A stretch of 64,000 bases of DNA, taken from assembly GCA_002794775.1 (NCBI GenBank), contig NBAY01000065.1, positions 124,001 to 188,000 on the forward strand, read 5' to 3'. The stretch is from Porodaedalea pini (taxonomy: Eukaryota > Basidiomycota > Agaricomycetes > Hymenochaetales > Hymenochaetaceae). A program made the translations under genes and the position numbers. Below are positions 11,846 through 24,147 of the stretch, one piece after another (position 1 is the stretch's first letter; each line of letters opens with the position of its first letter). The notes under the pieces were generated by a model. The model saw nothing but the letters and a program-made list of their open reading frames with translations. It made no database searches and had not been told where the DNA came from.

Positions 11846-13407
11846 TTAAGAAATGGTTATCGCTGCCTCAATGTCAGACTCAGACAAATTCCTGTCGAAC
11901 CTCTGCGCAAAGGGGAAATAAGTTGATGGGATTGTCAATAAACCACATTGAGTATATGAACGCACCTTTTGACCCTCGGAATCATGTCCTACATCCATTT
12001 CAACCCTGTGCTCAGTTGCCCTCGGACTTGAAGCCTATAAACATAAATTCCAGTATTTAGAACGTAATTAGCAGTGGAAAGCTGGAGCGTACCTTGCGGA
12101 TGCCGCTGTTGGACTCAGCAGACCTGTCGTCTGGACCAGAGGGAAGATTGTGCAGACGAATGCTCACGCCTGCTGCGTCACCCGTGAGGTTTTCGCGAAG
12201 GCTTGATCGAGCATTTAAGCTGGAGCTATAGGTCAGCTCAGAAGATCGAGGAGAAAAGTGCATGTGACGAACGAAGCAAGCATGCAATTGAAATACACTA
12301 AACAATGACTAGTCAGCGTCATCTCGGGCGAATCGTTTGAAGAAACTCACGCTTCGGCATAACGAGGTCAACCAGTAGATAAATGAATGAGGTGGGTAGC
12401 ACTTGTGCGCCAACTAAGCCTACGATCCCCCAGAGGCCAGTCACCAGACCTGTGCTGATCGTATACATGACGAGCCGCTTTATGATTGAATCGGTCTTTC
12501 TAACACCCGAACGGCGACTCCACAGCAGATAAATCAGGGCGGCAGCGATAAATGTGTCAGCAACAACGACGAGAGCGTTCATTGCCCGCTCCGTATTGAG
12601 GACCGTAAGGAGCTGCGCGGCCTCTGTAAAATGATAAACCTGACCGAAGTAGGTTGTAGTGACTGCAAGCTGAGCTACAACGACAGTAGAGAGTACGCCT
12701 GTCAACAGGTAGTTTCCGTCGCTTACTTGGAGGACAATGAGATCGCAGCACAGGGAGAGGAAAGGTTATATGCTACGTACAGTGCCATGCACGCACAACG
12801 AAAAGAAGTTGTACCATAGCGTCAACAAGAGCGGCAAATATAACTTCGTCTATCAAAGTTCTATGGAAAGTGTATTGTCAGATACGAGGGTTAATTAAAA
12901 GAAGGGAACACTTACCCCTGAGGGTGGGTTAAATATAAGAGATTCGCGAACTCCTTCACAAAGTAGACATACAGAGACTGTATGAGAAGAGCTTGATGCA
13001 CTGTATCGAGAGCCCAGATCAGAAAGATGTATAACTTGAGCCACCATTTATCTGTCTTGAAGTGTTTCTGGGATAGATGTCATTTGACTTGGCACATTCC
13101 CACAACACAATATTCACAAGCCTTACTTCGTAGTAAAAGTATAATTGGACGCATGCGACGCCCCAAAGACTGGGAGAAAGATGAGAATACGATGCTGGCT
13201 ATCAGAAGGGCCGAGCTTACGCCGTAGACAAGCTGGAGAGCATGTGGTCAGCTCAAGAGTCGGGCATATTACAAATGGTAAAACCCACATCCCGGCTAGG
13301 AACAAGCAGCCGAACTAGGCGAATCATGAGCCCGATACATGGAATTGACAAAGAAGTCAGAGACGTACCGTGCTATCCAACGCTGGCAGAGCACGTATGA
13401 AAGTCAT
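11846..13407 (-). CDS. DUF6534-type fungal seven-helix membrane protein, copy 1
   Basis: Family members are integral membrane proteins of about 320-360 residues confined to basidiomycetes, with unknown ligand; receptor-like topology is inferred. The first exon (MTFIRALPALDST) starts at 13407. A later exon (about 12705-12340) holds two or three transmembrane segments and the family signature RRSGVRKTDSIIKRLVMYTI, then the Trp-Gly-Ile-Val-Gly helix. Two introns follow at the same positions as in copy 2: MPK|LYFNCMLAS and LAS|LNARSSLRENLTGD. A cytosolic tail follows. The tail exon reads EHRVEMDVGHDSEGQK; the stop at 11846 is provisional because a donor-like GTGCGT follows that point. Middle exons between 12750 and 13360 were not placed exactly. 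It lies next to the desaturase, in the opposite orientation. Confidence 0.75.
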
Positions 13408-14280
13408 AGCGGAGAAGCAGAGACAGGGTAGGTCTGTAAAGTTACGACACAAGGTACTACGACCACGACCCTAAAACAAAGTTGAAGATTGGTTTGGAGA
13501 CAAGGCCCTTCTCGAACAACTCCCAACGCGGGTCGCGTTAAATATGTAGAAAGCTTGGCCATCATCTTATGATGAAGCAAATGGCGAAGGATGGTTCTCA
13601 GGCCCATCCATCTCTTGAATCAGAGCTCGGTTCTTTATGTAGCTGTCCGAAGATGGATGCGAACACAACAACGCCTTAACGCCTTCGCTTTGCGTTGGGA
13701 TCCGATCGAAGAAGATGGAATCTGACGAAAAGATTGAAACCTGAATAGCTGATCCACATAAAGCAACTGATTTAACCTAGTAGATGGGCAGCGATTTCAG
13801 TGTATTCTGTGAGTATGGGTAGGCCTTCTGATGCGTTTCTGGGCCTGCAGCCAACGGAAAGCTATGATAGAAGATGATGCGATGAAAGACTGCGTATATA
13901 TAAGTTCGAGCAGTTCATGGTAAATGACGTCTGTAAAGTGCATCGAGTACGGCTAAATATGCTGATTGAAGGTTGAGTCAAGGAGTTGAGTTTGCTTATT
14001 TGGCAAATTTGTCTCACGAACTGAAAGTTTCCGCCGTCTTCATCTTTCGCTGGACAAGGAACGAACCTTGGCTCTGGAGTATCACCATCAACATGTGTCG
14101 AAGGCTTCGTCTGCTATTTGCAGTTCTTCTGAGTCTCCCACTTTCGGCTCGGCTGCCTAACTTGTTCCCGACTCGCACGTCAGGAGTTTGAGTGCAGTAT
14201 CGCTCCAATTTCCCCCTCCCGCCACCTCCCAAGCGTCTGCAAAATGTGTCGAAAATGTGCGGAGAGGCCTGAAACGTTCC
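13408..14280. other. divergent intergenic region between DUF6534 copy 1 and the desaturase
   Basis: About 870 bp separates the two divergently transcribed genes and probably carries both promoters. No clear TATA box or conserved operator was identified and no gene is supported here. Confidence 0.4.
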
Positions 14281-16068
14281 ATGCATCCAACATGTGAGCT
14301 CTCATCTTCGGATGCGTTCTACCACGGACCCATGACGTTCTACAGTACCGCCTCTCAAGTAAAAGTTGCTATACCTGAGCGACTGTTTGTTTCCCAAACT
14401 CCAAAATCGTTGTACTACTTCGCCAGAGATCTCATAATGATGGTCTTACTTGCCTACGTTGCATGGATTACCGATACATGCTTAGCATCTTATCGTGACA
14501 CGGCGCCTAAGGAGCTACGTATATATGTCTCGACGGTGCGAGGTTTTGTTTGGTCTCTGTAGTGCGTATTTTCCCTTCAACTCCAATCTAGGCTTCCGAG
14601 TGCAAAAGACTGAGCTGACCTATCACTTGTAGTTGGTGGTTTCAGAGCCTTACGTTTACTGCGCTCTGGCTCATTGCACACGAGGTACGATCGTCATATT
14701 ATTTCACTGTTATATTAGCTGCTTAACACACTTCTTATCCTAAAGTGTGGACACGGCTCCTTTTCGGCATACCCCCTTCTCAATGACTCCATTGGATTCG
14801 TGCGTCTACTTTTGGGGTCTGTTGCTTATCCAAGTAGCCGTCTTACTGAAAGCCTAATTTCAAGGTCCTGCATTCCTTCGTAGGCACGCCTTACTACAGT
14901 TGGAAGTACTCGCACCGTCAACATCACAGGTTTAACGGACATCTTGATAAAGACGAGCAGTGCGTCCGAAATTTCCCCAGTGTCTTGCAACTGTTGTTCA
15001 CGTCATTATAACGCAGTTGGATCCCCAAAGTGCAGGATGCAAATGCAGATCATGTTGACTCTGGGCTGTGGGATATCGTTGAGGACACTCCGATCTTCCA
15101 GATCGTCAAACTCCTCTTCCAGCAAATGTTTGGGTTTCAAAGCTACCTCCTCTTCAACGTCTCCGGACAGCCGACTTATCCACGTTGGACGAATCACTTT
15201 GATCGTAAGCGGCTCTGTCCTTCCAAGCCCTGTGTTCACGCATGGAATCCATCTCTAGCTTATAGCGTACTTTTCCGCCGGTCCCAACGCCTCGCTATCG
15301 TTCTCTCCGATGTTGGACTCCTCGCCACTGCATTCGTCCTTGCCCGTGCTGCGCGGACAGCTCCACTGAGTGTGGGTGCGGTGGTACGCCTGTACGGCGT
15401 GCCCTGGGTTCTCCTGAACCACTGGATCACGATGATCGTGTCCCTACAACATACGGACGTAGTGCTGCCCCGCTATAGAGACGGTGCGTACACGTACGCG
15501 CGCGGCGCGCTCGTCACTGTCGACCGCGAGTTTCTTGGGTGGCAAGGGAAATTCTTTTTACACGGTGTTAGTTATTCATCCTCCGAATTCTTAATTATTG
15601 TTCACTCAGCTATGGCTGGTTCACGTTCAGGTCGCCCACTTTCACATCGTGCATCACTTCTTCCCAATGATGCCATTTTGTACGTCCCTCCTTTTTGTGT
15701 CTTCGAAACATAATTGACTCACAAACTTTCATGTCTTTTCATCTCGAATCCATTCGAGCAGATCACCTCGAAGAAGCCACGCACTACGCGAAGAAGGTGC
15801 TGGGCAGTGACTACTGCGCGTGCGACACGCCCGTATTCCGCGCCCTCTGGGAGAACTTTTCACGATGCCGGTACGTCGACGCGAAGGGTACGTACAGCTC
15901 AGTAATCACTGTAGCGCACCCGTCTGACTTTGTGTTGCATCTTCTGGTGACTCAGGCGACATTGTGTTCTACAGGGACAAGTCGGGTGCAGCGCGTTTTC
16001 GCAATACCACGGAAGGCGATGCCGACTCATCCTCGCCCTATGATGACTCGACCTCTGTCCTCACATAG
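14281..16068 (+). CDS. delta-12-type (omega) membrane fatty-acid desaturase
   Basis: It introduces a cis double bond into an acyl chain (oleate to linoleate in the closest families) using a di-iron centre in the ER membrane. Nine exons (14281-14558, 14633-14684, 14746-14799, 14865-14959, 15017-15204, 15259-15566, 15631-15679, 15762-15887, 15956-16068) total 1263 nt, giving 420 residues with no frame break. The three histidine boxes are intact: HECGH (split by the intron at 14685), HRQHH (14913-14927) and HIVHH (15643-15657). Other family landmarks are SGQPTYPRWTNHF, LQHTDVVLPRY, GALVTVDREFLG and GKFFLHG. One intron uses a GTTAGT donor (15567), the only choice that keeps the frame. The start is the first ATG; upstream codons are open but lack ATG. 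Regioselectivity (delta-12 versus omega-3) cannot be decided from sequence alone. Confidence 0.9.
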
Positions 16069-16604
16069 TGCGAACTGCGTCGGAGTGGTCGTCTATGTTC
16101 TTTGTTTTTCAGTTATGTCCTCATTCTGTCCTTGTAAACTTAAATGTATCAGGCAATCGAAGTCTGCTTTTCGTTCAGACATCGAGGTCCCTGCACATAC
16201 AGAGTGGAATGTCGTCGCCGATACGCCCGTGATCCGGGTTTGCGCAGCGCACACCTGGAGTTCAACTCGTACTGGTTGTGAGCTCATTGAACAACGAGCA
16301 CATTCACGACCATTTGCCTGGCGATGTCTCGTTTACACACAGACCTAGATGTCCAGGAGGAGCAAGCTATGTGGGCGAGCTTGTGGAGACTATCACCTAC
16401 AATAGTGTACATAAAGATATTACAGACCAGGGAAGTCACATGACTGACAAACAAGCTCGAGCTGACGTTCCTTCAAAACATGGTATATGGATACCTAAAT
16501 GCTGGCTTAATTATATCGAGAAACGCATACTGCGGACTCGTTTGCCGACAAATCGGCCGTCGCTGTGCCGTAGCTCTGTGCAAAGGAGGAAAGATGATGT
16601 CAGA

Positions 16605-18147
16605 TTACCAGAGTCGTTGGATTGGGCGAGCTTCACCAGCAGATAACTGAAAACATGCATCTACCTGTTGCCTTTCATAACCGTGATTCCTATCTTTATC
16701 AATCTTGATTTCAATTCGTCCGGGAGATAAGGCCTGGGAGTATTATTTCGAAACATTAGAAACTCTCATGCTCAGATATCTAGAAAAATGAAAATAGAGA
16801 CTCACATCGTTGCCAGGAATATCCACCATGGCGGACCCCCCACTTGGACCAGAGGGAACGCCGCTCAGATCGATGCTCACACATCCAAGTCCCGAGTCAC
16901 CCGCAAGGTACTCCCGTAGTTTTGAACGAGAGTTCAGGCTGGATTAGATACTCGCGTAAGTACGGAGAAAGACCTATTGGAAGGAGGTAAAAATGGGACG
17001 AACGAAGCAAGTAAGCAGTTCAAATACACTGAAACGAACTGATGTTTAGTGGATGTCTACATTCTTGGAAATGTCTAATGGGAAAGGCTCACATTTTGGC
17101 ATGATGAGGTCGATAAACAGGTAAAGGAAAGAGTCGGGTAGTATTTCTGATCCGACCAAGCCTACGATTCCCCAAACACTAGTCACTAGACTTGTGCCAA
17201 TGGTATATGTGACCAGGCGCTTTATAACAGAGTCCGACTTTCGGACACCCGAACGGATTCTCCGCAGTAGAAAAATGAGAACAAAGGCGATGGCGGTGTC
17301 AGCAACGACAACGAGGGCGTTCATTGCCCGTACGGTATCGGTAATGGTAAAAAACTGTGTGGCTCCGGTGAATCTGCGAGTTTGTCCGAAGTAGGTTAGA
17401 CTGGCAGCAAGTAACCCGAGGACGACAGTGACGAGCGCTCCTGTTAAGACATAGTTCCTGTTACTTACTAAGGTTGTATGAGCACGCGACATGGGCAGTA
17501 GAAATGGCTGCTTTACTTACAGTGCCATACGCGCATAATAAAAACTGATTGCACCATGGCATCAGTTAGAGCAGCAAAGACGGCACTGTCTATCAGAGTT
17601 CTAAGAAGCAAATGTGGTAAACCGCGATTATATTCTCTAAAGAAAGGGAAGCTTACCCCTGAGGGTGGTTCAAGTACAAGATGTTTCCGAATTCTTTCAC
17701 AAAGAAGATGTATAACGACTGCACAAGAAGAACCTGATGTATAGTGTCGAGAATCCATATCAGAAATATGTACGTCTTGAGCCACCATCTTTCGGTTTTC
17801 GAGTATTTCTAGGAAATAGCTTTTGATCAAACATATATCCTTGCGGGATGCTTGTATCACATACTTCATAGTATAAGCGCAGTTGGGCGCAGGCTACACC
17901 CCAAAGACTGCAAGTAAGATAATGAATTTTATTTTTGATGATATTGGAACCAAAGCGTACGCAGTAGACAAGCTAGAGGGCGACTCATTAGCTCGAGAGT
18001 TGAACAACTTCAATGTGAAAAGACCTACATGCCAGCTAGGAACAAAAAGCCGAACTGAACGAGTGATAAGCGTGATACACAGGACTGGACAGGTAGCCAG
18101 AGACATACCGTGCTGTCTAGAGCAAGCAGAGCACGAGTGGCGGCCAT
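16605..18147 (-). CDS. DUF6534-type fungal seven-helix membrane protein, copy 2
   Basis: Paralog of the gene at 11846-13407 with the same exon pattern. The first exon (MAATRALLALDST) starts at 18147. Next come FGFLFLAGM, LWGVACAQLRLYY, the spliced RWWLKTYIFLIWILDTIHQV and VLLVQSLYIFFVKEFGNI, and AMVQSVFIMRVWH|LSNRNYVLTG. The signature exon 17460-17085 includes RIRSGVRKSDSVIKRLVTYTI. MPK|LYLNCLLAS and LNSRSKLREYLAGD then close the core. The tail has VPSGPSGG and a lysine-rich exon (ALSPGRIEIKIDKDRNHGYE). The stop at 16605 is provisional because a GTAG follows that exon. All core joins keep frame, so it appears functional. Ligand unknown. Confidence 0.78.
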
Positions 18148-19332
18148 GGAGGCGTAACAAATGTGGGAAGGATCAGCAATTTGACGTGAAAGGGCAGGAG
18201 ATGAAAGCCCTGTGTCCCTAAGCCCAGGATTATAAGTCTGTCGTATGATGAATAAAGAGAAAGAAGTACTCCTGCAGATGGATGGTTGTTAAGGAGCTAT
18301 AGACGTACCAGCGGCGTCAGATTCTTGAAGTATGCTTCGTCTTCCACAGTGCTAGAGACATGCACGCAAGTCATCCACTTCTCAACTTCGAGAACAAGTT
18401 AACGATCACATCGAATGCATTTATCATATCCTAGATGCATTGCGATAGTACATCACGCTCGTAGCTTCTTGTTCATCAAAAAGAACCTGTTATAATGCGT
18501 GGATACTCCGTGATCCATTTCTCATTACTATGGACAGGACGACTTACTGACCGCGATTAGCCAATCAGGCAAGGTAATCCATCGAAAATTTAGCGCTACG
18601 AAGATCAGCGTTGCCTCAGAAATGTGTTGCTATATGGAAGAAGTCATTCCTGTTCCTTGCCCCTGAGCAAGAGCCTGACGCGGCGTGAAATCATGACGCA
18701 ACGTTGAAGTTAATTATGTCAGATGGCTTACAACATTTTTCCATGTAGGGAAAGGAGAAACGGAAGCAATATTCGGCTGAGCCAATCTAGTCGAGCGTTA
18801 TGCTTCCGTATCTATAAGAGTTTAGCCGTGGCGTCACGGTGCTTGACTTCGGACCTTCAAGCCGAAATGGCTCAGGTATGCAGATCTCGAAGCTTGTACA
18901 AAACTTCAATGGGTGGTCATGACTGCAGACCGACTGCACGAGCAATATGACAAAGGAGAACGTCGATCTCGAACGTTCTTCTGGAATGCCTGCCACTAGC
19001 CGCACACGACATAAAACTGAAATTTCGCGCGAGAAATGCATTATTTTGGTTACCAAAAGACATGTTGGGGTATGCTGCATGAAAGGACGACATTTCAGCT
19101 CATTGACACTTTCCCACAATCTGAGCTGCGATCGCAATTCAGCATGAGGTAAGCGGTGTGCATCCACTGGCTTCGACCCAGACACACTCTGGGCATTTCC
19201 TCGACTGCACTGAAACCCATCCATAGAACAACATATTTTCAGTACGCAAAACAAACAAAGGGTGTGTCACAGAGCATTTACATTCTTTGTTATCAGTAGA
19301 ACATACCTACAGCATACTTATGGACCGTGATA
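18148..19332. other. intergenic, no gene supported
   Basis: A 155-codon minus-strand open stretch (18787-19254) has no recognisable domain and no splicing support; I regard it as chance. No repeats seen. Confidence 0.4.
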
Positions 19333-20493
19333 ATGTACGTTCTGGAGACCGACATCTATTTCGGAGAACGACCTCGACTGAAGCTCCTCCCACAGAACGC
19401 TATGGACAATACAATATCTATCCCATTGCCTCTAGTACAAGCGCACATCGTGCACGATCGCACCTTTGGGAACGGTAACGTACGCTCCACGACGTTTTAC
19501 TCTTCTTCATTCGGGCTTCTGTCGACGACACACTTCATACAGAGAGACATAGAAGCGGCGAGCATGACCACGGCCATTGATGAGCACAATAACAGCAACA
19601 GCGAAAGAGGTACCATACAGGGCTCTAGACCCAACAAGCTCTTCAAGAACATCGTAAGTTTCCCCGATACTCCAATCTGAGGATCACCAGTTCCTCATAA
19701 CAGCTCGTTTAGATCTTCATGTCGACCGTCATCATAGCTAGTAGCACGCGGTCCCTCCACAGTGTTATCGGAAACGAATCTTTCGACCACACGACATTCA
19801 TCGTGATTAGCTTGCTCGCTGCGGGCTTCTCTCTTCATTTCCTTGAGGGATGGATTGGGAACAAGCCGGGCTCCGCCGTTTCTATATTCTTAGCCATGAC
19901 AGTTGCGGCGCTGGACATGTACAAGGAGAACATACATGTATTCATCGGCTTCATTGTCTTCGACATCACCGGGGTTCTCGCTGCTTCGTGTGCAGCGTGC
20001 TTTCGCGTTGATACTGTAGCCGGTATAAAGCCAGGAAAAGACAGCACATCTGACTTCGTAAGCGACGAATTAGAAGTTTTACGATTAAAGTCATGCTGAT
20101 GTAGAACTCACTCAGGTTGGCCACTTCCTCAAAGTCCTCCTTCATCTAATAGTACAAAATGCAGACAATGGCGTGGATTACTTCATATGTAGCCTAGGAC
20201 ACGCTCTTGCCCTGCTGGCATTGCTATTTTACAGTCTGGCGGTGTGGCTGGAGGCTACAGGGGCGTCGATTCTGTCGCCGTTTTCCCGTTCGACGTTTTG
20301 TCCAAAAATCGACAACCGGCGGTCCTTAATTGCCTCGGCCCTCCATTGGTTGAGCGCCATTGCTGCAGTTTCTGCGGTCCTTATCCTGGTAGACATCTCT
20401 TCGACAGGGACGCCTATCTTGGCGAAGGTCCTCGGTGGTGTATTCGTCGTGTGCACGGTGACAGTGGTGTACGGGTTGGTCAAACGCCGTTAG
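19333..20493 (+). CDS. uncharacterised multi-pass membrane protein
   Basis: Three exons (19333-19653, 19713-20057, 20116-20493) sum to 1044 nt and 347 residues with phase-0 joins. The N-terminal ~100 residues are polar (MYVLETDIYFGERPRL..., an acidic/Asn-rich stretch before the first intron). The rest contains about six hydrophobic helices, including FIVISLLAAGFSLHFLEGW, AVSIFLAMTVAALDMY, HVFIGFIVFDITGVLAASC, ALALLALLFYSLAVWL and VLGGVFVVCTVTVVYGL, ending LVKRR. I do not recognise the family and see no transporter signature. The start is the ATG at 19333; upstream codons are open only briefly. Confidence 0.65.
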
Positions 20494-22381
20494 GAGACAG
20501 TGAAGGACAGGGAGAATGGGGAGAAGACGCACAAAGTACGTCCTCAACCTCTTTAAGTATCAGGTTCCCTATCAGTTAGGGCCGCCAGCGCGCATTTCTG
20601 AAAGCATCTGATCGGCTCCCTTTAGTCATACTTCCTCACGGACCGCGTAAGTCTATGGACTACCGAACTTGACTACATACACATCACCGGTCTGACGGAT
20701 CGCCGAATGGACACGCTTGCTTATTTTCTCACTCCAATTTTATCGCCACCCTCGTGTCCCCGTGTACGTGTTAGTAGAAATAAGCCCAACACAGTGACAA
20801 AAACAAATTCTGGACCCGTGAATTTTAGTCATAATATTGATCGACAATCGGAGGGAGGTTCCATCTGACAGAATCCGGAGCTCCAGAATATATTGCCACT
20901 GTGCAAGCGTCTTCTTATCCAGAGTCTGTATGAATATGTGTTAGGCGTCAAGGGTCGTTTTCAAGTCTCCAGAAGTCCGCAGCTTAGCATTTGCCGCCTA
21001 TAAGAGACCCGAATGATCTGAAACAATCAGCTTAGATGTGGGAGTTGAGACGCTGTAACTCTCATTGCCACGCCAAAAGAAGCTTAATTACGGTGTGGCC
21101 TCACTTGATGAGATGCTTTCTTCCTCGCGGCCAAGTGAAATTAACTATTTCTGCGATCAGAATCTTGACAGGCTTCGAACTAAGACGACATGATAGTCCT
21201 TGCGCAAGTGGCAGAGGCCTCTGACAAGTGACACAGTCTTCCGTCAACAAAACACGTGTTACAAGAAAGCACGTGAAACTCTCGCCTAACTGCGTATATC
21301 ATAAGCTACAGCTCTTGTTGTCAAATTTCCTCTTATAGTGAGTATTTACGTGATATGGGCGTCTGACTTTATGCCAGCAAGAGCTAGTGACCCAGTGATC
21401 GTGTCTTGCCGTTCCTCCATCGAATATTTGAACTATGTCGCATCAATCAAGGCGCTCAATGTCGACGGACTTGAATTTGCACCTTTCTATGGAAAACTGA
21501 TTATTAGTCTAATGGATATGACGGCCCCATGAGACTCGCCCGAACATGATCTGGCGTCCTTCCGTTCCTCACCGCCCGTATCTCGTCATATGGCCTACTT
21601 ACTCTAGCCTACATCTCTCCCTTGTGCCAAGTAGTCTTCTACTCCTACTACGCCTGCCTCTTCGTGGTATTTTATCCTCTGTATCGCTGTGTGATCTTCC
21701 CTCAACGAACACGCCTCTGTCATCGTGTATCGGATGTACTATCGATTCCGTCCCTGTTCTGTCTTTGTGCACACGGTACTAGTACCACTAATGCACAGCT
21801 CTCCTCCATTCTTATTCCATAAATCATAGAGTTGGTCTCTTGATGCAAAATATTTCTGTGTTCTGCTGGTGGCTTGGCGGGTTCCGAAGACTCGCAAAGA
21901 TATATATTCACAGGGTTGTCCGTGAGAAACGAGGATATCAAGGAGTATTTAGCAGTTCATCGTTTCAGCCGGAGAAGTTGTATTGAGAGCGTTTGGCACG
22001 ATATATTTCTGGACTCTGTTCGCGTTGAATGCAATGAAGCCGCTATACATGACACGGCAAAGTGAAACAGCTCTTCTGTAAGAAAATGGCTTATTGTCAG
22101 AACTTTCTGCAATGGAAAGTTAAGGTATGTATATTAACTTTCGATTCAATGATCTCGTTCGATCTCTGTTATCCGACTTGAGCAAAACCAGTTGATATCA
22201 CATATATTCTTCCCGATGCATACTCGTACAATCTTCCTAACCCTTGTTATCGCATATCATTTCTTAACCATAAAGAAGCTGTGAAACTAGAGCAAGCCTC
22301 TTTCACTTTCTAATCGAGGTGAGTATCAATAAGTATTTAGCGGAGAAAGCTCGAACATGAACTTTACCTTTCTTGACGAGC
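20494..22381. other. intergenic, no gene supported
   Basis: About 1.9 kb with scattered short reading frames, none spliceable into a recognisable protein. A Leu/Ser-rich plus-strand frame at 21546-21782 looks like translated pyrimidine-rich DNA. Confidence 0.4.
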
Positions 22382-22758
22382 TTAGACGAAGTACTTGTTG
22401 ACGTCGACCGTCGCATTGTTCGTGAAGTTCTGACTGAGAAATGAGATAAGATATCCGGTTAGATTTCGTCCTGGAGGTAAGCTGGGGCTAATCAACATAC
22501 GTGGCGGTCTGCTCTTGACGGCCGCGACCGAACGTGAAGAAGTAAGAGAAATTGATCTCGAACTTGCGGCGGATAACTTGGTTGGGACGGATGACCTAGT
22601 TCGAGAGGTAAGTTGCGTTATTTTACCAGATTTCCAAAGAATAAAGTCAACGGTCTTGGACGTACAATCGGTCCAACAGGGTTTCCGACGTGGTCGGTGA
22701 AGGAGATGGTGGCGATCTCGGTACCAGTGTTGGTGAAGTCGACGTTGACGTTTGACAT
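22382..22758 (-). CDS. small hypothetical protein, 79 residues, three exons
   Basis: Exons 22758-22666 (93 nt), 22595-22501 (95 nt) and 22433-22382 (52 nt) join to exactly 80 codons including TAA. The product starts MSNVNVDFTNTGTEIATISF, continues with DHVGNPVGPI, RRKFEINFSYFFTFGRG, and ends NNATVDVNKYFV. Alternating polar and hydrophobic residues suggest an all-beta, soluble, cytosolic or non-classically exported protein; there is no signal peptide and no cysteine. The codon choice within exons is GC-biased compared with the introns, supporting it as real. Family not recognised. Confidence 0.6.
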
Positions 22759-23696
22759 GGTGCGAGTCTGATAGGAAGGAATAACACAGATCGCTTGGGG
22801 AGCTTGGGGGCGTTGAGATTCGACTTTGAGTCTGGGGAAGGATGCGAGCGAACGTGGGGTTTTTATCTACCACTATCCGGGAGTTTCCTGCAGGCAGTGT
22901 CAGTAAGCTCAACGAAAAGGACCGAATATGCATTGAAGCGAGGAGAGTACTTCGCTGCCTTTCAAAGGATAGATTTAATGTTGTGAAAATTTTCTATCGA
23001 GCCAAAGTACGGCATTCTGCTATGGAAGGAGATGGCTGTGATAATCTACAAGCACCACAGAGGGGCACCATACGACGTAAACCATCCGAATAGATAGACA
23101 TGATACTTCGCATGAATATATTATGGGCGCTTGAGTGCCTGCCAGGACTCGGAGCAAGTCCGATGGTGCTGCGTCTTCCAATGGAATGAGCGGATCTCCA
23201 GAGTCACGTTGGTGTCTGAGCTGCTTGCGATCCGCATCCATGTCGTCGAATGCGCTGTGCCACGAAGTTGTATTTTGCCAAAGCCATCAGACATAATGAA
23301 AATAGGTACTCGCAAGAGACGAAAGGGATGAACGTACAGACATGTGATCTTAATATACAAACGCAACCCCCTACTTTTGACACAGCCACATGCTGACTAA
23401 ATTCGGACTTTCAATGTTTTTGATGCTTCCTTTTTCCTTCTTTAGTTGTCACCCACATGCTCCTGCTCCGGCCAGCTCCGAAAATTTTGATGGCTCAAAG
23501 CGGCAACATTGCAGATCATCACATGATGTCTGCTATATAATCTCTGCTATCTACTACAAGCAGAACCCAACCGCAAGAGGAAGAGAAAGCTGATCATATA
23601 TGTGAGGCTGCCCATGTCAAGGCGCGAAGTGTGTTACGCAGAGTGTATGCGTTGTCGGGGGATATACCGACGGATTAAATAATGGTAAGAGATGGG
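22759..23696. other. intergenic flank before the retrotransposon
   Basis: No supported gene. The last ~120 bp (about 23580-23701), read on the minus strand, continue the open frame that the retrotransposon interrupts. Confidence 0.35.
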
Positions 23697-23701
23697 GCAT
23701 G

Positions 23702-24135
23702 TGTCAGAACCTGAACTTTCGCCTTTTCTTTTATTCGCCTTTTTCCATTTCTTTTCTTTTAATCATCCCTTTTCATTATATTTAAATCATCTTTCCAATC
23801 ACTTCCCACACTCCTTTCGCATGACCTTCATTCGTTCCATTTCTAGTTACATAAACTATACAGTACTTAGATAAGCCGGTCTCACAATCGGCGCGAATAA
23901 GAGGTTCGAGGAACTCGCATGAACACTTGTTCTGCTTTTCCTCTTACCTCCGCGACGACCTAGGTGAGACCACGTCCCCTCCTGTAGTAGTGTACATTGT
24001 ATTAATCCTCTTACCTCCGCGACGACCTAGCCTGAGTAAGCGTGTCCCGAGTCTACGCTCGAGTATAGCACGTCCCAGACGACAGTTAGCCGAGGCCTGC
24101 CCAGTCCGAGTTGTCTCCCGGGCTCCCGCCTAACA
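23702..24135 (+). repeat. 5' LTR
   Basis: 434 bp starting TGTCAGAACC and ending CCGCCTAACA. It contains an internal direct repeat of TCTTACCTCCGCGACGACCT (about 23942 and 24010). The 11-mer GTTCTGCTTTT at 23929-23939 is the exact complement of the PBS and therefore a candidate for the RNA 5' end (start of R). Confidence 0.95.
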
Positions 24136-24136
24136 T

Positions 24137-24147
24137 AAAAGCAGAAC
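24137..24147 (+). other. primer-binding site, self-priming type
   Basis: AAAAGCAGAAC begins one base after the 5' LTR and is the perfect reverse complement of GTTCTGCTTTT inside the LTR (23929-23939). I see no tRNA 3'-end complement ending in TGG here. In Tf1 the first 11 nt of the RNA fold back to the PBS and prime minus-strand synthesis; the same geometry and length are found here. Confidence 0.8.

Noticed and set aside
18787..19254. 155-codon minus-strand frame
   Set aside because: Cys-, Ser- and Arg-rich with no recognisable motif, no splice continuity, and no neighbouring exon that could be joined to it.
23900..23925. GGTTCGAGG resembling a tRNA B box inside the LTR
   Set aside because: No A box or cloverleaf could be formed around it, and it lies in an LTR.
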